DNA from: Pseudomonadota bacterium
Lineage (GTDB): Bacteria; Bdellovibrionota_C; UBA2361; OMII01
Direction of reading: 5' to 3'
Assembly: GCA_027486155.1 (NCBI GenBank)
Contig: JAIXPR010000333.1
Span: 1-9,144, forward strand
Length of the DNA stretch: 9,144 nt
The notes below the pieces were generated by a model that was not told the DNA's origin, ran no database searches, and worked only from the letters and a program-made list of their open reading frames with translations. Positions 1 to 5,774 of the stretch are shown one piece after another. The translations under genes and the position numbers were made by a program. Within the stretch, counting starts at the first letter, position 1. Every line of letters starts with the position of its first letter.

Positions 1-2
1 AG

Positions 3-419
3 GGAAGACTCGCCGCGTGTCACGCCTTTGGAATCGATGAGCACATCATGGAGATCCCTCTGCCGTATGGGATCTACTCTATCCCCGAGATCTCGTATGT
101 CGGGCATAATGAAGAGGAGCTAACTGAGCGAGGGGTGCCCTACGAAACAGGAATCGCTCGCTACCGAGAGATTGCGCGTGGACAAATACTCGGCGATGAG
201 AATGGAATGCTCAAGGTGCTCTTTCATCGCGCTACGGGGGAGGTGCTTGGGGTTCATATAATCGGGGAGTACGCGACCGAGCTCATTCACGTGGGGCAAG
301 CGGTGATGGGGCTCAATGGTGGTCTCACCTACCTCAAAGACGCGGTTTTTAATTATCCAACCCTCGCGGAGTGCTACAAGGTGGCGGCGTTGGATGGATT
401 GAATAAGTTGAGGGCGTAG
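3..419 (+). CDS. sthA: Soluble pyridine nucleotide transhydrogenase, C-terminal part (5' end outside window)
   Basis: The frame is open from base 3 and reads GRLAACHAFGIDEHI before the first internal ATG at 48, so this is the tail of a longer gene. It is the dimerisation domain of the FAD-dependent pyridine nucleotide-disulfide oxidoreductase superfamily (YGIYSIPEISYVG, then GVHIIGEYATELIHVGQAVM). The C-terminal segment FNYPTLAECYKVAALDGLNKL matches SthA. Lipoamide dehydrogenase and glutathione reductase carry a catalytic HxHPT motif there, and here it is NYPT. SthA passes reducing equivalents between NADPH and NAD+ in the cytoplasm. The active FAD and NAD-binding domains lie upstream and cannot be checked. 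The stop at 417-419 is followed by REP-like repeats and no obvious U-tract terminator. Confidence 0.92.
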   Translation, partial: GRLAACHAFGIDEHIMEIPLPYGIYSIPEISYVGHNEEELTERGVPYETGIARYREIARGQILGDENGMLKVLFHRATGEVLGVHIIGEYATELIHVGQAVMGLNGGLTYLKDAVFNYPTLAECYKVAALDGLNKLRA

Positions 420-468
420 TGGTGGTCTCATGCGGCTATGGCGGACGGGATAGGATCGTCCGGTTAAT

Positions 469-562
469 GGGAGGGCGACCGTCCCCGGTCGCCGCGATGT
501 CGCGCATCGCGAACGACCTTCGCCGTGCGCAACCCATGGCGCGCAGGAATGCGCGCCCTCCC
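469..562. repeat. BIME-like unit 1: two inverted REP-like elements
   Basis: The left element (469-494) has a GGGAGGG tail and a perfect 8-bp hairpin, GGCGACCG (474-481) and CGGTCGCC (486-493), with loop TCCC. The right element is in opposite orientation: hairpin GGCGCGC (538-544) and GCGCGCC (551-557), ending in CCCTCCC (556-562). So GGGAGGG tails bound the unit on both sides. The linker holds CGACCTTCGCC at 514-524, which recurs in unit 2 at exactly the same distance (45 bases) from the unit start. This design resembles paired REP sequences mobilised by RAYT transposases; that assignment is inference. Confidence 0.75.
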
Positions 563-576
563 ACTTTCGGGTTAGC

Positions 577-700
577 GGGAGGGCGACCGTCCCCGGTCGC
601 CGGACTGTCACATAACGCTACCGACCTTCGCCTCACGGAACCACACGGCGGTCAGGCTTGTCCCCCGTAGCTTTAGCGCAGGGGGAACGACCGCCCTCCC
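577..700. repeat. BIME-like unit 2: two inverted REP-like elements
   Basis: The left element (577-602) is identical over 26 bases to the one at 469-494. CGACCTTCGCC (622-632) again follows 45 bases after the start. The right element has diverged in its loop. It has an outer stem GGCGGTC (647-653) with GACCGCC (689-695), an inner stem TCCCCC (661-666) with GGGGGA (681-686), and the closing CCCTCCC tail at 694-700. The unit is about 30 bases longer than unit 1 because of this larger hairpin. It may affect sthA mRNA 3' stability or termination, as BIMEs do elsewhere. Confidence 0.72.
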
Positions 701-772
701 GTGTCCCGAGTCGCGCGACGGTCTCTGATTTGTGAGAATGTCTCGTCTGAGAAGTTGAAAACTCAAAATCCC

Positions 773-792
773 CTGTCCGAATCTGTCCCAAT
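773..792. repeat. 10-bp tandem direct repeat, possible operator
   Basis: CTGTCCGAAT (773-782) is followed directly by CTGTCCCAAT (783-792), with one mismatch. The period equals about one helical turn. It lies roughly 85-105 bases upstream of the start at 878, where an activator or repressor site for the signalling operon could sit. It could be chance. Confidence 0.3.
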
Positions 793-877
793 ATGGACGC
801 ATTACAGAGAACCCCATTTTGAATCCCTCGTGAGGTGTTACAACCGGCGCTCGTAACTCTTACACGGAGGAGCGAGC

Positions 878-1513
878 ATGACAGCCGATACCACACGCGC
901 CGAAAGTGAAGTCGCCATTTTTAGCCGATTTTCCAGGGCTTTCAGTCATGTTGTTCGCGGTGACCTCTCTGTCATCACCAACGAAGTTTCATATTTAGCG
1001 ACGAGCATGCCGTGCGAGGAGCTTGGGCGAGTTCGTAATCGTTGCGCCCAGATCGCGGCGACCGTCTCGAAGATAGCGGGCCTTAAAAGTGAGGTGTCAT
1101 CGGAGCCGATTGCCGCCGAAAAAGCCGCGGCGATTTTCGGCGCGCGGCTCAGCCCTGGCGCGTCAGGCACGGTCTCACTTGATAGGGTTAAGATAGAGCG
1201 CCTTGCCTCCATCGTCCGTCACCTATTCGGGGACGGTGACATCCCATGGACCGCGGAGTGGTCGGAGGAATTTGGGCTCGGTCTCTCGATACGAGTTCCT
1301 AAGCCTTCGGGGCTCGTTAGAAGATACTCCTCATGGAGCAGCTTCGCGGCGGGGGAGCTTGGCGAGCGCGCGGTTATCGACGCCGTTGTGGCTGACCTCA
1401 TTATGCGAGCGCATGAGTGGCGACTCGCTATCGGAGTAGAGGATTGTTGTGTCGCATGCCACATCTTCATTCCTCCGCTATCGACAAACCGAGATGAGCG
1501 CCAACGCGGATGA
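878..1513 (+). CDS. Histidine-kinase-like protein: H-box domain without recognisable ATP-binding motifs
   Basis: 211 aa with no signal peptide or membrane segment, so probably cytoplasmic. The ATG at 878 has a strong Shine-Dalgarno, GGAGGAG at 866-872. Near the N-terminus SHVVRGDLSVITNE (residues 23-36) matches the H-box pattern of HisKA/DHp domains (H-x2-R-x2-L-x2-I), with H24 the candidate phospho-histidine. A helical stretch follows to about residue 70, as expected for the second DHp helix. Residues 80-200 have the length of a catalytic/ATP-binding domain, but I see no N-box and no DxGxG or GxG glycine boxes. This architecture (DHp plus degenerate CA-like domain, about 200 aa) recalls the phosphotransferases ChpT and Spo0B. 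It is followed after 7 bases by an NtrC-type response regulator, its likely phosphorylation partner. It could instead be a diverged kinase whose ATP-binding motifs I cannot recognise. Confidence 0.6.
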   Translation: MTADTTRAESEVAIFSRFSRAFSHVVRGDLSVITNEVSYLATSMPCEELGRVRNRCAQIAATVSKIAGLKSEVSSEPIAAEKAAAIFGARLSPGASGTVSLDRVKIERLASIVRHLFGDGDIPWTAEWSEEFGLGLSIRVPKPSGLVRRYSSWSSFAAGELGERAVIDAVVADLIMRAHEWRLAIGVEDCCVACHIFIPPLSTNRDERQRG

Positions 1514-1520
1514 GAGCGGT

Positions 1521-2885
1521 ATGAGTGATGTCCTCCTCATCGATGATGATGGCGATCTCCTCCATAGCCTAGCTCGAGCGATAGCGCCTCGGATCGGGTC
1601 ACTGAAGGTTACATGCGCCACAAGCGCGAGCATCGGGCTCGATCTATTTCAAAAGCATCGCCCAGCGGTGGTTGTGTTAGATCTCTGTATAGATGAGAGG
1701 CGTGGGATAGAGAGTGGTTTTGACCTTCTCAGAGAGGTGAGAGGTGTTGATTCATCGAGTCGATGCATCGTGATAACCGGTCACGGTTCCATCTCACACG
1801 GGGTACGGGCGCTCCAGCTTGGCGCCGCGAGTTTCATCGAAAAGCCCGCGGATCCTGAACATGTGGCTTCGATCATCGTTGACGCGGCCGCCCACGCGGA
1901 GCTTCGTCGATCGTTCGATAAAGCGGGCCGGAGGAAGGAGGATTCTCCCGCGTCGGCGCTGATTGGGCGCAGCGAAGCGATGCGAGGGTTGCGGGATAGG
2001 ATCGCTTTCATCGCTACTACTCAGCAGCCAGTTCTCATTCTCGGAGAGACGGGCACGGGCAAGGGACTGTGTGCTCGATTGATCCATGAGTGCTCGCCGC
2101 GACGCGCGGGGCGCTTCGTTCACTATCAACCGAATTTTGGTGGTGGCGATCTCATGCAGAGTGAGCTCTTCGGTCATACCAAAGGAGCGTTCACGGGGGC
2201 CCTTGAGTCTCGGGCTGGTCTTGCGTTTGAGGCTCATGACGGGACGCTTTTTTTAGATGAGCTTGATGAGCTACCTCCAGAGATTCAGGTTCGGCTCCTT
2301 GATCTGATCCAGGAGCGGCGGTTTCGCCCGGTGGGCTCCGACTCTTTTAGAAAGGTGAATTGTAGATTCATCGCCGCGATGAATAGGCCGCTTGATGAGG
2401 CTCTTGAGGGACACAAACTTCGCCGCGATCTCTATCATCGAGTGGCTCATTCGGTGCTTCACCTTCCCCCACTTCGTGAGCGCGTCGAGGATATTCCAGA
2501 TCTCTGTGAAGCCACCTTGGCCTCGATGCGGTCGCGGGAGTTGGTCCGAGTATTTGAGTTGAGCTCTGATGTCGGGGATTACTTCAAATCGTGTTCATGG
2601 CCAGGCAATGTCCGTGAGCTGCAGGCCGTTGTCGAGAACGCCGCCTATCATGCCCACTACCAAGGCCGTTCCTTCATTACGCGTCAGGACCTTTCATCGA
2701 ACCATGCGACACCATCGGGACATGAGAACATCGCTTTTCACGAGAGGGTGGAGCGATTCAAGTCGGACCTCGTAGAGGAGGCGCTCGCTCGCTGCGAGGG
2801 AAGCCAAGTTCGAGCCGCTCGCATGCTTGGGCTCGACAGAGGCACCTTGCGTCGAATCCTAGACCGGACCGAAGGTACCCGCTGA
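1521..2885 (+). CDS. NtrC-family sigma-54-dependent response regulator
   Basis: 454 aa from ATG 1521, a transcription activator acting at sigma-54 promoters. The receiver domain (1-125) has acidic pocket D8-D10, phospho-acceptor D54, T86 and K108. The loop after D54 (LCIDERRGIESG) is about four residues longer than usual. The AAA+ domain (about 147-380) has Walker A GETGTGKG (175-182), the sigma-54-contacting GAFTGA loop (222-227), Walker B GTLFLDE (241-247) and arginine-finger region LRRDLYHRV (300-308). SWPGNVRELQ follows. A Fis-type helix-turn-helix closes the protein (about 428-449, SQVRAARMLGLDRGTLRRIL). All motifs needed for ATP-driven open-complex formation are intact. The usual FVxVNCAA segment before ELFGH is replaced by RFVHYQPNFGGGD. 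In-frame GTG 1449 and ATG 1494 would overlap the upstream gene. I chose 1521 because the receiver fold begins there and a GGATGAGAG Shine-Dalgarno (1508-1516) precedes it. Probably an operon with the gene at 878. Confidence 0.93.
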   Translation: MSDVLLIDDDGDLLHSLARAIAPRIGSLKVTCATSASIGLDLFQKHRPAVVVLDLCIDERRGIESGFDLLREVRGVDSSSRCIVITGHGSISHGVRALQLGAASFIEKPADPEHVASIIVDAAAHAELRRSFDKAGRRKEDSPASALIGRSEAMRGLRDRIAFIATTQQPVLILGETGTGKGLCARLIHECSPRRAGRFVHYQPNFGGGDLMQSELFGHTKGAFTGALESRAGLAFEAHDGTLFLDELDELPPEIQVRLLDLIQERRFRPVGSDSFRKVNCRFIAAMNRPLDEALEGHKLRRDLYHRVAHSVLHLPPLRERVEDIPDLCEATLASMRSRELVRVFELSSDVGDYFKSCSWPGNVRELQAVVENAAYHAHYQGRSFITRQDLSSNHATPSGHENIAFHERVERFKSDLVEEALARCEGSQVRAARMLGLDRGTLRRILDRTEGTR

Positions 2886-2910
2886 CTTAGCCGGGTCCCT
2901 GTACTATAAC
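2882..2910 (+). promoter_or_regulatory. Candidate sigma-70 promoter for the acyltransferase gene
   Basis: CTGACT (2882-2887, 4/6 to the -35 consensus) and TATAAC (2905-2910, 5/6 to the -10) are separated by exactly 17 bases. Transcription would start near 2917, inside the inverted repeat at 2914-2945. The -35 overlaps the stop codon of the response regulator, so the acyltransferase may be transcribed separately. Confidence 0.4.
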
Positions 2911-2913
2911 GAC

Positions 2914-2945
2914 CTCCAGGAGGGCTCCATCAAGCGCTCCTGGAG
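2914..2945 (+). promoter_or_regulatory. Inverted repeat overlapping the ribosome-binding region of the acyltransferase gene
   Basis: CTCCAGGA (2914-2921) pairs perfectly with TCCTGGAG (2938-2945) around a 16-base loop. The 3' arm contains GGAG (2942-2945), and the main Shine-Dalgarno AGGAG (2946-2950) follows directly, ahead of GTG 2955. The hairpin could limit ribosome access, or could stall transcription from upstream. There is no U-tract, so it is not a classic terminator. Confidence 0.4.
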
Positions 2946-2954
2946 AGGAGTAAC

Positions 2955-3884
2955 GTGAAGCAGATCCTAGAACTCATCGCTTACAGTTTCGTTCGAGCCG
3001 CGGTGGCGATACTGGGGTCTCTGCCGCAATCGGCGCGAGTCTCCCTTTTTAGCGCGCTCTTTCGTCTGACCTTCGCCTGCGTCCCTCGAATTCGTCGGAC
3101 TATCGACCAGAACTTGCGGATGGCGTTTCCCGACAGGGATGAGGCGTGGCGAAGGGATATCACAAAGAAGAACGCGAGAGAGATGGGACGTCTCCTAGCC
3201 GATACGGTGCGTCTTCCATCCCTTACTCCGGAATGGGGGGAGTCCCACGTTGAGATTCCCGCCCTTAAGGCGTACCGCGCGCGGTTGGCCGAGCGTCCTG
3301 CTCGCGGTGTGATCATCGCGACCGGTCATCTTGGAAGCTTTGAGCTCCTGGGGCACGCCATCGGCCTACGCGGGTTGCCACTTGCCGCTGTAGCGCGAAA
3401 ATTCCAGTCCCCACGGTTTGATCGATGGTGGACGGGACTTCGAGAGGCTAGGGGGAATAAAATAATCGACCGTCGAGGGGCGTTCAAAGAGGTGGTGAGT
3501 TGTATCTCCTCCGGAATGTCGGCCGCTATCCTCTTCGACCAAAACGTAACCCGTAATCACGCGGTGTTCGTTGATTGGTTCGGAGTTCCCGCCGCGACGA
3601 CTCGCTCCGTCGCGCTCGCGGCGCTGCGGACCGGAGCCCCGATCTTTGTGGCTTCGATTAGGTACATGGGAAATGACCGTTACTACGTAGACGCGGAGGA
3701 GTGTGAGTATTCCGATGTGTACCAAAAAGAGGAGCTGTCGAATGACGAGAAGGTCGTTGTTATTACGCAGCGTTTAGCTGATCAGTATTGTGAGATGATT
3801 CGAAAATTTCCTGAGGGGTGGTTTTGGATGCACCGTCGTTGGAAGACGCGGCCAGAGCCAGAGGCCGCAAAGGTGTACTCATAA
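2955..3884 (+). CDS. Lipid A biosynthesis acyltransferase family protein (LpxL/HtrB/LpxM-like)
   Basis: 309 aa, close to the usual 300-320 of the family. These inner-membrane enzymes move an acyl chain from acyl-ACP to a lipid acceptor, normally the lipid A precursor. Hydrophobic N-terminal segments (about 5-42) would anchor it. The catalytic HX4E motif is GHLGSFE with H125 and E130. Downstream are family blocks ARKF (147-150), ILFDQN (192-197), VDWFGVPAATTRSVALA (206-222) and the C-terminal FPEGWFWMHRRWKTRP (285-300). The GTG start has Shine-Dalgarno AGGAG four bases upstream, and no better in-frame start exists. The position-specific role (lauroyl, myristoyl or another lipid acceptor) cannot be told from sequence. 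It lies 69 bases after the sigma-54 regulator and converges on the XRE gene with a 7-base gap. Confidence 0.9.
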   Translation: MKQILELIAYSFVRAAVAILGSLPQSARVSLFSALFRLTFACVPRIRRTIDQNLRMAFPDRDEAWRRDITKKNAREMGRLLADTVRLPSLTPEWGESHVEIPALKAYRARLAERPARGVIIATGHLGSFELLGHAIGLRGLPLAAVARKFQSPRFDRWWTGLREARGNKIIDRRGAFKEVVSCISSGMSAAILFDQNVTRNHAVFVDWFGVPAATTRSVALAALRTGAPIFVASIRYMGNDRYYVDAEECEYSDVYQKEELSNDEKVVVITQRLADQYCEMIRKFPEGWFWMHRRWKTRPEPEAAKVYS

Positions 3885-3891
3885 CTCAGCG

Positions 3892-4107
3892 TTATTTGCC
3901 GTTATTTTTCTTAGCCTTCCGCTTCTTTTTTACCAGCTCAAGCTCAAGGTAGTGAGCGAGGCTTTCAGCGGTCTTGAGCTTAATATCTCGCTCGCCCGTG
4001 ATAAATCGTCGAAGGACCGCGTGGTCGATCTTTGAGCCACGAGCGATAGCGTAGCGGCTCTGCTTCGAGTTTAAGATGGCTGCCTTGAGAGTTTCTGAGA
4101 GGCTCAT
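3892..4107 (-). CDS. Small XRE-type helix-turn-helix DNA-binding protein
   Basis: 71 aa. Residues 5-58 form a compact HTH_XRE/Cro-CI-type domain: TLKAAILNSKQSRYAIARGS, then KIDHAVLRRFITGERDIKLK, then TAESLAHYLELELV. The recognition helix is around 28-36. It ends in a strongly basic tail, KKKRKAKKNNGK (60-71), which probably adds nonspecific DNA affinity. There is no effector or toxin domain and no neighbouring toxin gene, so it is a stand-alone regulator rather than half of an evident toxin-antitoxin pair. On the minus strand a GGAG lies about 11 bases before the ATG, a rather distant Shine-Dalgarno. It lies 158 bases downstream of pdxT on the same strand; its target is unknown. Confidence 0.75.
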   Translation of the reverse strand: MSLSETLKAAILNSKQSRYAIARGSKIDHAVLRRFITGERDIKLKTAESLAHYLELELVKKKRKAKKNNGK

Positions 4108-4151
4108 AAAAAGTCTTACTCCATGGACTGATTTCTGAATCTTAGGCTCGG

Positions 4152-4178
4152 AAGATACGCTACCGAATCAGAAGTCAA
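4152..4178 (-). promoter_or_regulatory. Weak candidate promoter for the XRE regulator
   Basis: On the minus strand TTGACT (4173-4178, 5/6) is followed after 15 bases by TATCTT (4152-4157, 4/6). The spacer is shorter than the preferred 17. It is the best pair I found in the 158-base gap between pdxT and this gene. Confidence 0.22.
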
Positions 4179-4245
4179 AAGACGGCTGATTGACCCATAA
4201 ACCGCCTCTTTTTCAAGGAAAGTAGGACGTTTAGGGAATGTAATA

Positions 4246-4259
4246 TCTGTTACAACAGA
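4246..4259. promoter_or_regulatory. 14-bp palindrome between pdxT and the XRE gene
   Basis: TCTGTT-AC-AACAGA is a perfect dyad with a 2-base centre, 6 bases past the pdxT stop and about 140 bases upstream of the XRE start. It is a candidate operator for a dimeric HTH protein, possibly the adjacent XRE regulator. No U-tract follows, so a terminator role is unlikely. Confidence 0.3.
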
Positions 4260-4265
4260 GAACTG

Positions 4266-4856
4266 TCACAGCTTCAGAAAGAGCTTGTGAAGTGATGAGT
4301 CCTCTCCTAACTCAACGTGAAAGGAGGAGGCCCATATTTTGCCTTGGGCAAGGAATACAGGTTGTTGCCCAAGTTGCGCCATGATCTGTACCGGTTCAGA
4401 GTCTGGCGAATGTGGCAGCTCGCTAAGGAGGGGGGCTCGAATAAATTGCGCCATTATTGGCTTGTTCAGTCCACTAATGGAGAGGGGCACGGTGAAGGAA
4501 TCGAGCTGAGAGCCGTAGAAATTACGGTGCGCTGAGATCTCAATAAGGTTGAGGGAATCCTGAGATGGGTGGCGCACCTCCTTCGCGGCCAAGATCGCCC
4601 CTGCGCAAATTCCCCACACAGGACGCGTTTTCGCGAACTCTTGAATAGAGGAGATGAGCTCGTAGAGTTTGAGAAAGCGCAGCATAGTTGTGCTCTCTCC
4701 GCCGGGAAGTATTAGTCGATCAACTGAATCGAGATCCTCCCTCGTTCTAACTCTTACTGTGACCGCTCCAAGAGCATGAAGAATCCTCTCATGCGGTTCT
4801 ATGCATCCTTGAAATCCAAGTATGCCAACGCGACCGTGCACAGAATTACCACCCAC
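4266..4856 (-). CDS. pdxT: PLP synthase glutaminase subunit PdxT
   Basis: 196 aa from the GTG at 4856, a class I glutamine amidotransferase. PdxT hydrolyses glutamine and channels ammonia to PdxS in the cytoplasmic PLP synthase complex. The nucleophile is C84 in WGICAGAILAA, and the His-Glu pair is H180/E182 in SSFHVEL. Family signatures PGGEST (51-56), RNFYGSQLDSF (111-121) and FIRAP (138-142) are all present, so it should be active. The start at 4856 overlaps pdxS by 11 bases. An in-frame GTG at 4841 would give MHGRVGILGFQG, nearer to typical PdxT N-termini, with GGGTGG as ribosome site and no overlap. Translation is coupled to pdxS either way. Confidence 0.94.
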   Translation of the reverse strand: MGGNSVHGRVGILGFQGCIEPHERILHALGAVTVRVRTREDLDSVDRLILPGGESTTMLRFLKLYELISSIQEFAKTRPVWGICAGAILAAKEVRHPSQDSLNLIEISAHRNFYGSQLDSFTVPLSISGLNKPIMAQFIRAPLLSELPHSPDSEPVQIMAQLGQQPVFLAQGKIWASSFHVELGEDSSLHKLFLKL

Positions 4857-5754
4857 GATTCGCGAGAAGGGACTCCGGAGCGATCTTGCTTATCTCAAGA
4901 CCTCGCATCGCCTGACCGAGACCTCGGGAAGCCTCTAGGAGCTTCTTAGGGTCGTTATAGAAGCACGTTGCCTGCACAACGGCCTTCGCTAGGAGCGCTG
5001 GATTCTCAGATTTAAAGATGCCTGAACCAACGAATACGGTTTCGGCGCCTAATTGACGACAGAGAGCCGCGTCCGCGGGGGTCGCGACACCACCAGCGGC
5101 GAAGTTCGGCACTGGGAGATGTCCGAGGTCTCGAACCTGGTTGAGCAGGGCGAGGGGTACTCGATATTCCTCAGCGCGCTCCGCCATCCTCTCTGATGAG
5201 AGCGTCTGTAGCTCATCAATGTTTCGACGAACCTCCCGAAGATGTCGTACCGCCTCAATGATATTACCCGTTCCCGCCTCTCCCTTTGTTCTGATCAGAG
5301 CCGCTCCTTCGTTGACGCGACGTAGGGCCTCGCCGAGGTCGGTGGCGCCGCACACAAACGGAGTCTTAAAGAGGTGTTTGTCGACATGCAGATGAGGATC
5401 CGCCGGGGTGAGCACTTCAGACTCATCGATGAAATCGACGCCGATCGCCTCAAGGATCTGCGCTTCCGCAAGGTGGCCGATGCGGATCTTCGCCATCACC
5501 GGGATGCTGACCGCCGCCTTGATCTCCTCAATCATCTTTGGGTCGCTCATGCGAGCGACGCCACCATCGCGACGGATATCAGAGGGCACACGCTCGAGAG
5601 CCATAACCGCGACCGCTCCAGCGTCCTCAGCTATACGCGCTTGAGCGACATCGACCACGTCCATGATGACGCCATTGCACAGCATCTTCGCGAGGCCAAC
5701 TTTTATTTCAAAGGGATTTGGATGGGTACCGTTTGTTAGGCTCATAACTTGCAT
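4846..5754 (-). CDS. pdxS: PLP synthase subunit PdxS
   Basis: 302 aa from ATG 5754. This (beta/alpha)8-barrel lyase makes pyridoxal 5'-phosphate from ribose 5-phosphate, glyceraldehyde 3-phosphate and ammonia supplied by PdxT. The catalytic residues are visible: D32 in GVIMDVV, K89 in VMAKIRIGH and K157 in IRTKGEAGTG. Their spacing equals that of D24, K81 and K149 in the Bacillus enzyme. The block AGAVAVMALERVPSDIRRDG and NFAAGGVATPADAAL with FVGSGIF (phosphate binding) are intact. TTG 5763 or ATG 5745 are possible alternative starts, and none has a strong Shine-Dalgarno. It is first in the pdxS-pdxT operon. No PdxR-type regulator is adjacent. Confidence 0.96.
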   Translation of the reverse strand: MQVMSLTNGTHPNPFEIKVGLAKMLCNGVIMDVVDVAQARIAEDAGAVAVMALERVPSDIRRDGGVARMSDPKMIEEIKAAVSIPVMAKIRIGHLAEAQILEAIGVDFIDESEVLTPADPHLHVDKHLFKTPFVCGATDLGEALRRVNEGAALIRTKGEAGTGNIIEAVRHLREVRRNIDELQTLSSERMAERAEEYRVPLALLNQVRDLGHLPVPNFAAGGVATPADAALCRQLGAETVFVGSGIFKSENPALLAKAVVQATCFYNDPKKLLEASRGLGQAMRGLEISKIAPESLLANRGW

Positions 5755-5762
5755 GTCACTCA

Positions 5763-5774
5763 ATCAACGTTGAT
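5763..5774. promoter_or_regulatory. Perfect 12-bp palindrome just upstream of pdxS
   Basis: ATCAACGTTGAT is fully self-complementary and begins 9 bases before the chosen pdxS ATG, touching the alternative TTG start. A protein bound here would block initiation or early elongation of pdxST. It is a candidate operator, but one isolated 12-mer could be chance. Confidence 0.35.

Larger units (their letters stand above)
420..877. other. Intergenic region with REP/BIME-like repeats
   Basis: This 458-base gap separates sthA from the signalling operon. Its first two thirds (469-700) hold two head-to-head repeat units, described separately. The last part (701-865) is more AT-rich and should hold the promoter of the gene at 878, but I find no convincing sigma-70 or sigma-54 promoter. 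TTGAAA at 755-760 has no acceptable -10 partner. A 10-bp tandem repeat lies at 773-792. Reading frames through 419-670 and on the opposite strand translate the repeats into low-complexity GRPSP/GDGRPP peptides and are not credible genes. Confidence 0.75.

Noticed and set aside
120..670. Open frames on both strands through 120-670 (for example 419-670 plus and 436-636 minus)
   Set aside because: They translate the hairpin repeats into GRPSP/GDGRPP peptides or run antisense to sthA; no ribosome sites and no family resemblance.
469..700. CRISPR array
   Set aside because: Only two near-identical copies, each self-complementary and alternating in orientation; no regular unique spacers and no cas genes.
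700..877. Sigma-54 promoter upstream of the signalling operon
   Set aside because: No TGGC-N7-TTGC type element with GG and GC at correct spacing was found.
5374..5739. 121-aa plus-strand frame opposite pdxS
   Set aside because: It is the shadow of a strongly conserved pdxS reading frame, with no ribosome site.
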